Both the position numbers and the translations under genes were made by a program. From NCBI GenBank assembly GCA_001314865.1, contig LJZR01000002.1, positions 124,001-188,000 on the forward strand: 64,000 bases of DNA. Reading direction: 5' to 3'. The DNA is from Phormidesmis priestleyi Ana. Its GTDB lineage: Bacteria; Cyanobacteriota; Cyanobacteriia; Phormidesmidales; Phormidesmidaceae. This document shows, piece after piece, positions 17,779 to 26,966 of this stretch (position 1 is its first letter; every line of letters starts with the position of its first letter). The notes under the pieces are model-generated. The model did no database searches. It was not told the origin of the DNA and was given only the letters and a program-made list of their open reading frames with translations.

Positions 17779-19353
17779 TTATGGTGCTCCCTTTAGGGAT
17801 TTGTTTAAGCTGCTTTCTGTGTCGCTTTCTGTGTCGCTCTCTGTGCCATTTTCTGGCCTAATTTCTTGATTTTCTGTGTCAATCTCTCGACTATTGAGAG
17901 CCGCTAGTATTTTTGTGTCTTGCGCGAGCTGATTGGCAATGGCGGCTGCGCCTTCCTGGTTAAGATGGCTGGGGTCGGCAAAGAGGGCAGGCTGCGATCG
18001 CCACTGTGTGAGCAAATCAACCACGCCAAATCCAAGGGCAGCACTCTGAGCCCGCAAAAACTGCTGAAACTGGCCTTCGTAGTACAGTCGGTAGTCGTCT
18101 AAGTAGCTACCGCTCAACGGCAAGTTGACAAAGATCAGCCGAGCGTTTTGGGCTTTGGCGAAGCCAGAAAGCTCCGCTAAAGCAGCCGTTTGCGGGCCAT
18201 ACAGCTGAAAAGGGGAATAGGCCCCGTCGTAGCGACCGAGCACCTGAGGGAACTGCTGATAGTAGGTTTGCGGCACAAAGCGATCACCCACCGCCGAAAA
18301 CCCAAGCGCATCTAAATTCCCAGATACATTAGGTAGCGGTGAGCGAGCCGTCACGATTATTCCTGAAGCAGTCGTCCCTGAAGCAGTCGTCCCTGAAACT
18401 GGCCCTGATTGAAAAGAGGTTGCGGTCGGTGTGAGCGTTTCTAAAAACAGTGCGTTAGGCAATGCGCCTGAGCGGATTGCCTGATAACCGGGGGATGCTG
18501 TGACACTCTCCCAGGTGCGATCGCGCCGACCATCGTTAAAGGCTCGCGACCCATCGCCCCACACAATCACCGCAGGCAAAGGCGCCGGCAACAGCTCACG
18601 GATCACAAAGTTCACCACCTGCGCTGTGGCACCGTTCACGCTAAAGTTAAACACCTTTAAGTTGGGATAGCCTCGACCCGCTAACGCCTGCTGCATCACC
18701 TGCGGATCAATCCCCTGCAATGCCCGAGAGCTGCCCACAATCAATACATCCGGCGTACCCATCGTCGCCACGTAGGAAAAATAGCCCGCTAGCTGCGAGT
18801 CAAACACATCGCTGCCTAGGCTGGGCAGGCCGGAGGTAGGACTCGCCTGCTCGGTACGCCGCTGAACTTCTAACAATTGCTGCAAATAACCGCGCATTTG
18901 ACGCTGAGCCACGATCCGAGAAGGGCTTTCAGGGGGGATCGATTGAGCGAGTGCGATCGCCTCTAACCACTGCGCCATCACGGCATCCCAATCAGCCGCC
19001 GATCGCGCCCTTTGCGCTAACCTTTGCGCCTGCGCTGCCAAATTCGCAGCCTGCTGGAGCTGCGCTGCTGCTGTCGTAGTTTCAAGTGTTGTTGTTGTAC
19101 TATCTTTCGTAGAATCGTTGTATGCCTCGCTTAGGGCAGGTGCTTCTATTGATTTTTCGACTTTAGCATCGATGACATCAGTGAAGCGATCGCTCGCCCA
19201 AGCTGAAAATCCCAGCACATTGGCTGAGCCTACTGCGACCAAGCTAGTCATCGCCAGCTTAATCACCCGGCTCGCAACGCCAGAGTGATTAAGGACTGGA
19301 CTGTTTTCAGCTCTGTTTTTAGCTCTGCGGTTAGTTTTATTCGCCTGATTCAT
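17779..19353 (-). CDS. Secreted or membrane-anchored SGNH-hydrolase-like protein
   Basis: 524 residues. An N-terminal hydrophobic stretch (VIKLAMTSLVAVGSANVLGFSAWA, residues 30-53) is a probable signal or anchor. From about residue 185, PDVLIVGSSRALQGIDP resembles block I of SGNH-type esterases, with NFSVNGATAQ and VIWGDGSRAFNDGRRD following, and DPSHLNQEGAAAIANQL carries the C-terminal Asp-x-x-His pair. Such proteins often act on acyl or acetyl groups of cell-surface polymers. Two tandem repeats expand it in frame: SGTTA-type at 18363-18392 and TESD at 17813-17848. The enzyme class is inferred and the substrate unknown. Confidence 0.65.
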   Translation of the reverse strand: MNQANKTNRRAKNRAENSPVLNHSGVASRVIKLAMTSLVAVGSANVLGFSAWASDRFTDVIDAKVEKSIEAPALSEAYNDSTKDSTTTTLETTTAAAQLQQAANLAAQAQRLAQRARSAADWDAVMAQWLEAIALAQSIPPESPSRIVAQRQMRGYLQQLLEVQRRTEQASPTSGLPSLGSDVFDSQLAGYFSYVATMGTPDVLIVGSSRALQGIDPQVMQQALAGRGYPNLKVFNFSVNGATAQVVNFVIRELLPAPLPAVIVWGDGSRAFNDGRRDRTWESVTASPGYQAIRSGALPNALFLETLTPTATSFQSGPVSGTTASGTTASGIIVTARSPLPNVSGNLDALGFSAVGDRFVPQTYYQQFPQVLGRYDGAYSPFQLYGPQTAALAELSGFAKAQNARLIFVNLPLSGSYLDDYRLYYEGQFQQFLRAQSAALGFGVVDLLTQWRSQPALFADPSHLNQEGAAAIANQLAQDTKILAALNSREIDTENQEIRPENGTESDTESDTESSLNKSLKGAP

Positions 19354-19527
19354 ACGCTTCTTCTGTCACCGCAACGTAACCTAGCGCACGCTACTAATTA
19401 TGTAATTACACTCAACTATCATATAAAGCGGTCCACACCCGCAAAACCGTAGGACAATTGGTTTTGGTCAATAGGTTGCATAGAGACGCAAAAAGGCGTA
19501 GAACAGGCGTAGTCAATATATACTAAT

Positions 19528-19541
19528 AGTACTTTAGTACT
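19528..19541. promoter_or_regulatory. Candidate LexA (SOS) box
   Basis: AGTACTTTAGTACT fits the published cyanobacterial LexA consensus RGTAC-N3-D-GTWC-B at every position. It lies 10 bp before the ATG at 19552 and just after a TATACT -10-like hexamer at 19519-19524, so it would cover the transcription start. No clear -35 was found. This is a motif match only. Confidence 0.55.
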
Positions 19542-19551
19542 GTCTACAATC

Positions 19552-20037
19552 ATGGTTCAATACACGCTTGCTCAGAGCCCAGAAGTTTTAATTGATGTCC
19601 CCGGACGCGACTCTAACAAAGCGCGTGAAAAGGCGATGGATCAGCTCATGGCTCTTATGGACGATGACCAACTTCCGACTGCGCTTGACGATGGCTTTAA
19701 TCCTAAGGACTTTATCGAAGTGAAAGATCAAAAAACAGAACCCTCAGAAGAGGAAAATGAGGTTGTAGATGCCGTTCAAGTGCTCAGCAACTTTTCTAAG
19801 CTCAAAGTAAAAGTGCAAGGCTCGCGAGAAGAAGCCCTCAAGGTAAGAGAGCTCATTGACCTGCTTTTTACCGATGAAGTGATTGATGAAGAGCAAATCG
19901 AAGAACTCAACAATGGCTTCAAAACGCTCAAAACTTTTGCCCAAAATAACCTGCGTTACCGCGATGCCCAAATCGAAGCTGAGTCAGCCCGCGAAGTGCT
20001 AGACAGCGCGCTCAATCTTCCCAGCAAAAAGAAATAG
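19552..20037 (+). CDS. Conserved-looking acidic protein of unknown function behind a LexA-like box
   Basis: 161 residues, soluble, acidic and mainly helical by composition. Residues 1-50 are followed by a charged linker (KDQKTEPSEEENEVVD) and a helical C-terminal half (SREEALKVRELIDLLFTDEVIDEEQIEELNNGF). I recognise no domain or catalytic motif. The gene stands alone between the divergent SGNH gene and a convergent methyltransferase, closed by a strong terminator. The LexA-like palindrome at its start suggests damage-related or LexA-type control, which is inference. Confidence 0.75.
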   Translation: MVQYTLAQSPEVLIDVPGRDSNKAREKAMDQLMALMDDDQLPTALDDGFNPKDFIEVKDQKTEPSEEENEVVDAVQVLSNFSKLKVKVQGSREEALKVRELIDLLFTDEVIDEEQIEELNNGFKTLKTFAQNNLRYRDAQIEAESAREVLDSALNLPSKKK

Positions 20038-20056
20038 AGCTATTCAGCACACTCTT

Positions 20057-20094
20057 AAAATCGTAGGGCATGCCTTTGTAGGCCCTACGATTTT
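20057..20094. terminator. Bidirectional terminator
   Basis: AAAATCGTAGGGC and GCCCTACGATTTT form a perfect 13-bp stem with A-run and T-run ends, between the convergent genes ending at 20037 and 20146. Confidence 0.9.
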
Positions 20095-20145
20095 GGCGCG
20101 TCAGGCGTTAGGCGTACCTTATAAGATCACATAAATTGATAGATC

Positions 20146-20766
20146 TCAAGCACTAGACTTGACCGCAACACCTCGATAAAAGTAGCCCATTATCTTGGGT
20201 AAATCCGGCGCGTAGAATTCTTCAACCGTGACCTCGTCAAACACCTCATTGACGAGCGCGTCCATTTTGCGATTGAGATGGCAGCCATCGGCAACGATTT
20301 TTTGAACGGGCGTAATTCTGTTTTGCCAGGTTTGAATTCCTGACTCATCGCTGAGTCCATGCTCAATAAAAAAGAACCGTCCCCCCGGCTTAAGGACTCG
20401 ATACGCTTCTTGCAGGGCCTTTGTGACATCTGGAATACTGCACAGCGTCCAGGTGCATACCACGTTGTCAAAGCTGGCATCGGGCATGGGCAAGTTTTCG
20501 CCGCTGAGCTGCTCCGTTTGAACTGGGATAGGGCTGGCGGTGATGCGTTTTTGCGCGATCGCACTCATCCCGCCATTTGGCTCAACCGTTGTTAGCGACT
20601 CCACTGCCGCCGGATAATGCGGCAAGTTCAGCCCTGTTCCAAACCCAATTTCCAGCACATCGCCCGTCACATTTTGCAACAGTTGCTTTCTATAGCCCGT
20701 CATCGAATCCGAAGACATCGACATCTCCAGCAGTCGCGGAAAAATTAGCTGTGAATAGATTCCCAT
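20146..20766 (-). CDS. Class I SAM-dependent methyltransferase (METTL7/PmtA-like)
   Basis: 206 residues. Motif I is VLEIGFGTGLNLPHYP, motif II TVEPNGGM, then FDNVVCTWTLCSIPD and ALQEAYRVLKPGGRFFFIEHG. The later WQNRITPVQKIVADGCHLNRK is characteristic of METTL7-like and phospholipid-methyltransferase-like proteins. The N-terminus IYSQLIFPRLLEM is amphipathic and may touch membrane. The target, perhaps a lipid or thiol, is inferred. It is divergent from argF, with 62 bp between the starts. Confidence 0.8.
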   Translation of the reverse strand: MGIYSQLIFPRLLEMSMSSDSMTGYRKQLLQNVTGDVLEIGFGTGLNLPHYPAAVESLTTVEPNGGMSAIAQKRITASPIPVQTEQLSGENLPMPDASFDNVVCTWTLCSIPDVTKALQEAYRVLKPGGRFFFIEHGLSDESGIQTWQNRITPVQKIVADGCHLNRKMDALVNEVFDEVTVEEFYAPDLPKIMGYFYRGVAVKSSA

Positions 20767-20828
20767 TATCTAAAACTTCTGCTAGCGTTTTAACTTGCTT
20801 AAATACCTACACATAACCCAAAAAAACT

Positions 20829-21752
20829 ATGGCGGCCCTCAAAGGACGAAATCTTCTGACCCTAGCGGATCTTACCGCAGATGAAATGACCCGACTGCTC
20901 ACCACCGCAGCCCAAATAAAGTCAGGAGAAATTAACCCCCAATGCCCCCAAAAAATCTTGGGTCTCGTATTTAAAAAAGCCTCTACCCGCACCCGCGTGA
21001 GCTTTACCGCCGCCATGTACAAGCTGGGCGGGCAGGTGATAGATCTCAATGCCAACCTCACCCAAATTGGCCGAGGCGAGCCGACTGCCGACACTGCCCG
21101 TGTGCTCAACCGCTACCTAGATGTCCTGGCTATTCGCACCTACGAGCAAGCCGAAGTTGAAGAATTTGCGCAGCACACCAACATTCCTATCATCAACGCC
21201 CTGACTGACTTAGAGCACCCCTGCCAAATTTTGGCTGACCTACTCACCGTGCAAGAAGAATTTGGTAGCTGCAAAGGCCTGACCATGACTTATCTCGGAG
21301 ATGGGAACAATGTGGCTCATTCGCTGATTCTGGGTTGCGCGCTGATGGGGATGAATGTTCGTATCGCTACGCCCAAAGGCTACGAGCCCGACAGCGCCAT
21401 TGTTAAAAAAGCAGAGCAACTCAGCGGCGGCAGTAGCGAAGTCGTAATCACCACCGATGCTAAGTCCGCCGTACAGGGCGCACATGCCCTATACACCGAT
21501 GTCTGGGCTAGCATGGGCCAAGAAGACTTAGCGGCGAAGCGTATTCCCATTTTTGAGCCCTACCAAATTAACCGCGAGCTGCTGACTCTTGCTGATCCTA
21601 AGGCAATTGTGTTGCACTGCCTGCCTGCTCACCGAGGTGAGGAAATTACCGAAGAGGTGATGGAAGGCCCTCAGTCGCGCATTTGGGATGAGGTGGAAAA
21701 CCGGATGCATGCACAGCAAGCGCTGCTCGCTGAGGTGTTAGGGGCGGTCTAA
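20829..21752 (+). CDS. argF: Ornithine carbamoyltransferase
   Basis: 307 residues, usual length. The carbamoyl-phosphate loop STRTRVSF, the HPCQILADLLTV segment and the ornithine-binding HCLPAHRGEEI are all present. It makes citrulline from ornithine and carbamoyl phosphate in arginine synthesis. Argininosuccinate synthase (argG) lies 4 kb downstream on the same strand but is separated by unrelated genes. No arginine operator was recognised in the short divergent gap. Confidence 0.96.
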   Translation: MAALKGRNLLTLADLTADEMTRLLTTAAQIKSGEINPQCPQKILGLVFKKASTRTRVSFTAAMYKLGGQVIDLNANLTQIGRGEPTADTARVLNRYLDVLAIRTYEQAEVEEFAQHTNIPIINALTDLEHPCQILADLLTVQEEFGSCKGLTMTYLGDGNNVAHSLILGCALMGMNVRIATPKGYEPDSAIVKKAEQLSGGSSEVVITTDAKSAVQGAHALYTDVWASMGQEDLAAKRIPIFEPYQINRELLTLADPKAIVLHCLPAHRGEEITEEVMEGPQSRIWDEVENRMHAQQALLAEVLGAV

Positions 21753-21778
21753 CGCGAGTGACTGACATCGGCTAGCGT

Positions 21779-21838
21779 CAATCCGAAAACCAATCCGAAA
21801 ACCAATCCGAAAACCAGTCCAAAAATCAGTCCGAAAAG
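21779..21838. repeat. 12-bp tandem repeat, 5 units, after argF
   Basis: CAATCCGAAAAC occurs three times exactly, then two variants (CAGTCCAAAAAT, CAGTCCGAAAAG), contiguous with a 12-bp period. Confidence 0.92.
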
Positions 21839-21873
21839 TGGATGCGATTGAGCTGAAAATCATACGGTAGCCG

Positions 21874-22404
21874 TTATTGGGCGGCCTGCTGAGCAAAATA
21901 CTCCGGCGCTAGTAGCGACATCAAAGCCATTGACTCATAGCCAGTCGCTGTTTTATAGCCATCTCTGATGATGCCTTCTAAAACAAAGTCTTCGCTTTCG
22001 TAAAGTGCTTTTGCGCGCGAATTTTTGAGCACAACATCTAGCCAGAGTCGGTGACAGCCATACTGCTCAAACGCTAGCGCTTTTGCGAGCCGAAGCGCCT
22101 GCCTACCGTAGCCTTTCCCTTTTTGGGTGATGACGATTCGCTTGATCCCCAGTGATAAATCAGGGTTTGTGATTCCGGTTAAAATGACGTAGCCTAAGCG
22201 CTGAGGGAATTCAGTAGCGCTACGTGTGACAATTGTGACAATGTAATGGGCTTCTTCTGAGGATGCGATCGCAGCTTTATGACGAGCTTTAGACCACTGG
22301 CCGATATAGCGAGCATTTTCAGGGGCTTGCTCAGTAGCCACTACAAAATCAAGATCTGAGATAGCTGTTGGCAGTAGGCTAAGGCGATTGGTCGTAAGAA
22401 TCAT
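21874..22404 (-). CDS. GNAT-family N-acetyltransferase (RimJ/RimL-like)
   Basis: 176 residues. The opening LTTNRLSLLPTAISDLDFV is typical of RimL-like acetyltransferases. The acetyl-CoA loop appears as QKGKGYGRQALRLA, and LDVVLKNSRAKALYESEDFVLEGIIRDGYKTATGYESMALMSLL is the conserved C-terminal half. It would transfer acetyl from acetyl-CoA to an amine, either a protein N-terminus or a small molecule; the acceptor cannot be told. The gene is single and convergent with argF. Confidence 0.85.
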   Translation of the reverse strand: MILTTNRLSLLPTAISDLDFVVATEQAPENARYIGQWSKARHKAAIASSEEAHYIVTIVTRSATEFPQRLGYVILTGITNPDLSLGIKRIVITQKGKGYGRQALRLAKALAFEQYGCHRLWLDVVLKNSRAKALYESEDFVLEGIIRDGYKTATGYESMALMSLLAPEYFAQQAAQ

Positions 22405-22870
22405 CTGTATAAAGTTGATAAAAAAACATAAACGCTCGTTTAAGCTGAAATAAGACGGATATCGGGCTGATATAAAGACTGTTTAAAGTGACAGGTTAAC
22501 GTGCTAACCGTCTTTATCGGATCAGCGGGTTGATACTATGGCTTTCAAACTAGAAAAAAATATGAGCCACCAATCCATATCCATTGACTCGCTGTTACAT
22601 TGAGGTATAAATTTTTACTGTAAAAAAATTTATATTTTTCTGATATTGCTCAAAAATTGCCAAAAAAACGGTTATCAGCAGTATCTCGCCAAAATTGAGT
22701 TCCTGTCAGTGTCGCTCTCGTAGTTCTATGGCTCACGACCTCTATTTTTCGTCACCGCATGTGTTTTTGCATGTGCCTTTGCCGCTGTCTTGGCTGACAA
22801 TAGGACATGCCAACGTCGGCCAACTTGGGAGTACTCTACATAAGCTGCTTGCAGGACATAAGCTGCCTGA
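22405..22870. other. Divergent gap, AT-rich, no clear gene
   Basis: 22600-22670 is strongly AT-rich, with ATAAATTTTT and AAAAATTTAT able to pair around 22608-22634. A 67-codon frame starting at 22695 overlaps the next gene and shows no domain; it is not called. Promoters of the GNAT and SDR-like genes should lie here. Confidence 0.5.
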
Positions 22871-22894
22871 ATGCTTAGCTTCTGGGAAATATCT

Positions 22895-23785
22895 ATGAGC
22901 GTAGAGCAAAGTCCAGAAGATGGGTTAGATCCGCGCCCCGCCCCGACAACATTGGATCAGCCGCTAGCCTTAGAGCCAGTTTTAGATCAGCCAGTTTTAG
23001 ATCAGCCAGTTTTAGATCAGCCAGTTTTAGATCAAAAAGTTGCTCTAGTCACTAGCAGCGCTCCAGGAATCTGCGCTGATACGGCTATGCAGTTGGCCAG
23101 GGCAGGCGCCAAGGTGATTGTCTGTGGGCGCAATGCCAATCAGGGGTTGGCTACCGTGAAGCAGATTCGCCGTGAAGGCGGTAGAGCAACCTTTGTGCTG
23201 GCCGATATTGCGATCGCTGCCGACATTCAGGCAGTGATTGATGAAACCATTGCCACCTATGGCCGGTTAGATATTTTGTTCAACAACGTGAGCAACAGCT
23301 ATGCCCGAGATAGTGTGCTCATAGATGTGTCCGAATCGATTTGGGATCGACTCGTTGAGCCATTGCTCAAGGGCACCTTTTTTTGCTGTCAGTACGCACT
23401 GCCCTTTTTGCAGCAGTCTAGCGGTGGCACTATTATCAACCTCATTGAGAAAACGCCCCAGAGTCACAACGATTCTGTCTTAACGATTTGTCAGGGAGGC
23501 GTTTTGGCCTTGACAAGTGCGATCGCTCAGCAGTTTCCTCCTCACACCGTCACCGCCAACCTCATCTGGGCTATCTCGGCCGCTGAATCTACAAATCCTG
23601 CCGACGCGGGTATGGCAGGTAGTTCGAGCGCTCTCCCTTCAGCAACCAGTAGCTTACTGCTCTCCCCTGTGCTGACGGGGCCACCTACCGAAAATCGTCC
23701 CTTTGCTGACGTTGCCGAAGCTGTGATGTATTTAGCCTGTCACGGTAGTACCTTGCATGGCGCAGCGCTTTTGATTCGTCCCTGA
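22895..23785 (+). CDS. Short-chain dehydrogenase/reductase-like protein lacking catalytic residues
   Basis: 296 residues from ATG 22895; an in-frame ATG eight codons earlier is the alternative. Residues 28-47 are four PVLDQ repeats coded by 15-bp units. The SDR fold follows: KVALVTSSAPGICADTA, then VCGRNA, LADIA and GRLDILFNNVSN. The key residues are changed. TGxxxGxG reads T53-S-S-A-P-G-I-C60, NNAG reads NNVS (130-133), and the YxxxK pair aligns with Leu196 and Gln200 in LTICQGGVLALT. The Ser of the triad is also absent. It may be a non-catalytic SDR-fold protein that binds a ligand or partner, or a gene losing its function, yet the frame is intact. Confidence 0.8.
   Translation: MSVEQSPEDGLDPRPAPTTLDQPLALEPVLDQPVLDQPVLDQPVLDQKVALVTSSAPGICADTAMQLARAGAKVIVCGRNANQGLATVKQIRREGGRATFVLADIAIAADIQAVIDETIATYGRLDILFNNVSNSYARDSVLIDVSESIWDRLVEPLLKGTFFCCQYALPFLQQSSGGTIINLIEKTPQSHNDSVLTICQGGVLALTSAIAQQFPPHTVTANLIWAISAAESTNPADAGMAGSSSALPSATSSLLLSPVLTGPPTENRPFADVAEAVMYLACHGSTLHGAALLIRP
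22976..23035. repeat. 15-bp tandem repeat, 4 units, inside the SDR-like gene
   Basis: CCAGTTTTAGATCAG occurs three times exactly, and a fourth time with one final base changed; it codes PVLDQ repeats. Confidence 0.93.
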
Positions 23786-23852
23786 CTTCCCTTTCTAAAT
23801 CTGGCAAATCTAAATCTGGTAACTCTGAATCTGGAACTCTAAATCTGGCAGA

Positions 23853-24536
23853 TTACTTTTCTTCTAGGTCTGTGGCTTCTCGGTCTGCGGCTTCTAAGTT
23901 TGCGGCTTCTGGATCTACGGCTTCTGGATCTACTGCTTCTCGGTCTGCGGCTGAAGCGTTGATTTCTTCCGACAAATTATATTCCCCAGTCCATACTGCC
24001 GTCAGCAGCGCCAGCCCTTGCTGGGTCAATATGGCTTCGTCCTCGCTGATCTCTACATCATCAGGATCACCACCGGCTGCTTCAATTAAGTCGCTCATCC
24101 ATATGTAGCAGGGGGTTGCTTCTTGGCGTAACAGCTGTTCTAGCCGCATCTGTTTTGCCAAGGGCAGCCTTCTTTGCAGCAGTACATACAGTGGCACGTT
24201 AGTGCGATGCTCTACGCCACCCAATACTTGCTGCAAGTACCAGGTTGCCTCAGCTGGACTGAGTTCTTCTAGCCGCTGCTCGGTGCGCCGTAAAATACGC
24301 TTTACAAAATCAATACCCAAGTAGGTGTTGAGGTACTCGGCTGGCAGGTCAGGATCGACTTCTACGCGCTCACAAATGCTTTGCCAGTCCACGTTAGGAT
24401 AGGCTGCTTTCAGCTTTTCAAAAGCCAGGTCGCTAATCTGAGCCGAGGCGCTCTGCATGTCATACGAAAAATCTTCTCCTGGCTTGGCTCCTGCGCCTAC
24501 CAGCATCCGAAAAAGTTCAACTGCACTGTCAGCCAT
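23853..24536 (-). CDS. Protein of unknown function with repeat-coded acidic tail
   Basis: 227 residues, soluble and mainly helical by appearance. Residues 1-190 contain LRRTEQRLEELSPAEATWYLQQVLGGVEHRTNVPLYVLLQRRL and SDLIEAAGGDPDDVEISEDEAILTQQGLALL. I recognise no family. The last 30 residues are six degenerate copies of a five-residue unit (A-D/N-x-E-A) coded by 15-bp repeats at 23861-23950, so the acidic tail seems to have grown by duplication. It is convergent with the SDR-like gene, with 67 bp between the stops. Confidence 0.75.
   Translation of the reverse strand: MADSAVELFRMLVGAGAKPGEDFSYDMQSASAQISDLAFEKLKAAYPNVDWQSICERVEVDPDLPAEYLNTYLGIDFVKRILRRTEQRLEELSPAEATWYLQQVLGGVEHRTNVPLYVLLQRRLPLAKQMRLEQLLRQEATPCYIWMSDLIEAAGGDPDDVEISEDEAILTQQGLALLTAVWTGEYNLSEEINASAADREAVDPEAVDPEAANLEAADREATDLEEK
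23861..23950. repeat. 15-bp tandem repeat, 6 units, at the 3' end of a coding region
   Basis: Six contiguous units close to CTTCTCGGTCTGCGG, diverged at several positions, all keeping the frame. Confidence 0.9.
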
Positions 24537-24590
24537 AGGTTTAGTCCTTTGTTCAACTGGCCTTCGACGCTGTGTAGCGCGATTGTCCCC

Positions 24591-24630
24591 TAGTTAAGCC
24601 TAATTAAGCCTAATTAAGCCTCGTTAAGCC
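24591..24630. repeat. 10-bp tandem repeat, 4 units
   Basis: TAATTAAGCC-like units (TAGTTAAGCC, TAATTAAGCC twice, TCGTTAAGCC) run up to the stop codon of the glycosyltransferase gene. Confidence 0.9.
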
Positions 24631-24636
24631 AGACGG

Positions 24637-25587
24637 CTAAGCGGCTTGGTCATCCCGATAAGCCGCATACACCGCATTGACGTTGTACCAGTTTAAAAAC
24701 ACTCGGCTCAGTTCTTGCGACAGCTGCGGATAACCCTGGCTAATGAGCCAGCGCAGCATAGGCTCCATGGTGCGTTCGTTGAGCAGTCCGCCCAGCGATA
24801 GTGAACCCCAAAGGATACGATGTAGCACTGTCATTTGAATCATCAGTCGCACATCTAAGGTGGGATGCTTTTTGTAAAACACCACACCCATTCTCGCCCG
24901 CTGAATTTCTTGATCGATCAGCTTAGGCAACTCCTCGGTTGAAAATGCTGGATGCCAGTGATAGCCAACTGCCTCCGGACATTTGATCAGCGATAGGCCG
25001 TTGTTTTTGAGCCGCACGCCTAGCTCCAAGTCCTCCCAGCCGTATTGTGTAAACTGGGCGTCAAATAGTCCTGCTTCTAGCAGCCAGCGCTTAGCGATCG
25101 CGACATTTCCGGTCGCAAAAAAGGCTCTCGAATAGTCTGTTACCTTAAAGGGCTCAGCAGTTGGATTCTCAAAATTGCAGGTGTTCACCACTCGGCCATA
25201 GGTAAAGACGCGCTCATTACCCTGCGCATAGGCTTTAGAGAGCGCATCAGCGTGGTACTGCAAAAAGTCGTTTAGTACGACCAAATCGCTGTCAATAAAA
25301 ACAATGGTATCGCCTTCAGCTTTTTGAACACCGAAGTTTCGAGCGATCGCAGCGCCCTCATGAGCCTGTTCGTACAGCTTCACATGCTTAAGTTCATTCG
25401 CGCTAGCGCGAATCCATTCCACCGTGCCATCGGTCGAACCATCATCCACCAGCACGACCTCATAGCCCTCAACCAAATAGCCCTCAACCGAGCCATCTGC
25501 CCGGAGTACCTGATTTTCCATTGCTCGCAGGCATTTTTCTAAAATTGGCCTGCGATTATAGGTTGGAATAACAACGCTGAAGAACAT
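24637..25587 (-). CDS. Family 2 glycosyltransferase
   Basis: 316 residues. It opens with FFSVVIPTYNRRPILEKCLRA, has VVLVDDGSTDGTVEWI for the nucleotide-sugar site, and VFIDSDLVVLND as the metal-binding DxD region. AGLFDAQFTQYGWEDLELGVRLKNNG is the conserved acceptor-side block, with the ED catalytic pair. No membrane segment is seen, so it probably acts on the cytoplasmic face. Sugar and acceptor are unknown. A 15-bp duplication codes YLVEGY twice at about residues 38-45. Confidence 0.88.
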   Translation of the reverse strand: MFFSVVIPTYNRRPILEKCLRAMENQVLRADGSVEGYLVEGYEVVLVDDGSTDGTVEWIRASANELKHVKLYEQAHEGAAIARNFGVQKAEGDTIVFIDSDLVVLNDFLQYHADALSKAYAQGNERVFTYGRVVNTCNFENPTAEPFKVTDYSRAFFATGNVAIAKRWLLEAGLFDAQFTQYGWEDLELGVRLKNNGLSLIKCPEAVGYHWHPAFSTEELPKLIDQEIQRARMGVVFYKKHPTLDVRLMIQMTVLHRILWGSLSLGGLLNERTMEPMLRWLISQGYPQLSQELSRVFLNWYNVNAVYAAYRDDQAA

Positions 25588-25707
25588 GAGTTCAATGTTT
25601 TTGTTTCCTCACATTCTATTTCATTGATTCGCCCGATTAACCGCTAATCAAACACATCCCCTGACATAATATGAAGCTGATCACTTCATAAACGGTAACC
25701 ACAAGTT

Positions 25708-26907
25708 ATGGGTCGCGCAGATAAAGTTGTTTTGGCATATTCAGGTGGTGTTGATACCACCGTCTGCATTCCGTATCTCAAAGCAGAGTATGGCGTCAAA
25801 GAAGTTATTACCCTAGCCGCCGATTTAGGACAGGGCGACGAGCTAGAGCCGATTCGTCAAAAAGCGCTCACATGCGGTGCCTCGGAGTCTGTGGTGACCG
25901 ATGTGACGGAGCCTTTCATCACTGACTATGCCTTTCCGGCGATTCAGGCCAACGCGCTTTACGAAAACCGTTACCCGCTCTCTACTGCGCTGGCTCGTCC
26001 CCTAATCGCCAAGCTGCTAGTAGAAACGGCCGCCCAGTATGGCGCAGATGCAGTCGCTCACGGCTGTACAGGGAAAGGAAACGATCAGGTGCGGTTTGAC
26101 GTGGCGATCGCAGCCCTCAACCCAGACTTGAAAGTGCTTGCCCCTGCTCGCGAATGGGGCATGAGCCGTGAAGAAGCGATGGCCTATGGTGAAAAATTTG
26201 GGCTGACCTTCCCGGTTAAAAAGTCCTCGCCTTACAGCATCGACCGCAATTTGTTAGGCCGATCAATTGAAGCAGGGCCGCTAGAAGATCCTTGGACTGA
26301 GCCGACCGAAGAAGTGTTTGTGATGACCCGTGCGATCGCCGACACACCTGACGAACCCGAGTATGTCGAAATCGGCTTTGAAAAAGGCATTCCCGTTAGC
26401 CTCAATGGCAACGCCCTGAGCCCAGTCGCCCTGGTTTCCCAGCTCAACGAAATCGTCGGTCGTCATGGCGTTGGCCGCATTGACATGGTTGAAAATCGCC
26501 TTGTCGGCATCAAGTCGCGCGAAATTTATGAAGCGCCTGCTCTTCTCGTGCTGATTCATGCCCACCGTGACCTCGAAAGCCTCACCCTCACTGGCGATGT
26601 CACCCAGTACAAACGCAATATCGAGCAGTCTTACAGCCAAATGATCTACAACGGCCTATGGTATAGCCCGCTCAAAGCCGCACTTGATGCCTTTATTGCT
26701 CAAACGCAGACACGCGTATCGGGCACCGTTAAGGTTAAGCTGTTTAAGGGCAATGCCATCATCGCGGGTCGCAAGTCAGAAAACACGCTTTATACAGATG
26801 AACTTTCCACCTATGGCGCCGACGATAAGTTCGACCATAAGGCCGCTGAAGGGTTCATTTACGTATGGGGCCTGCCAACTCGGGTATGGGCACAAAAAAC
26901 GCGCTAA
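25708..26907 (+). CDS. argG: Argininosuccinate synthase
   Basis: 399 residues, usual length. The N-type ATP pyrophosphatase loop is [16 protein letters not shown], with a Val where many enzymes have Leu. [14 protein letters not shown] and [15 protein letters not shown] follow, the citrulline/aspartate-binding blocks. It condenses citrulline and aspartate using ATP. With argF upstream it covers two consecutive steps of arginine synthesis. The start ATG has no strong ribosome site. A long inverted repeat follows about 60 bp after the stop. Confidence 0.96.
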   Translation: MGRADKVVLAYSGGVDTTVCIPYLKAEYGVKEVITLAADLGQGDELEPIRQKALTCGASESVVTDVTEPFITDYAFPAIQANALYENRYPLSTALARPLIAKLLVETAAQYGADAVAHGCTGKGNDQVRFDVAIAALNPDLKVLAPAREWGMSREEAMAYGEKFGLTFPVKKSSPYSIDRNLLGRSIEAGPLEDPWTEPTEEVFVMTRAIADTPDEPEYVEIGFEKGIPVSLNGNALSPVALVSQLNEIVGRHGVGRIDMVENRLVGIKSREIYEAPALLVLIHAHRDLESLTLTGDVTQYKRNIEQSYSQMIYNGLWYSPLKAALDAFIAQTQTRVSGTVKVKLFKGNAIIAGRKSENTLYTDELSTYGADDKFDHKAAEGFIYVWGLPTRVWAQKTR

Positions 26908-26966
26908 TAAACGCGCTAACAGATCCGGTCAGGCCTGGGCTGAGATCGTGGCTGCCTATTAGATTG

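Noticed and set aside
22695-22898. 67-residue open frame before the SDR-like gene
   Set aside because: Cys/Ser/His-rich odd composition, no ribosome site, and it overlaps the next start.
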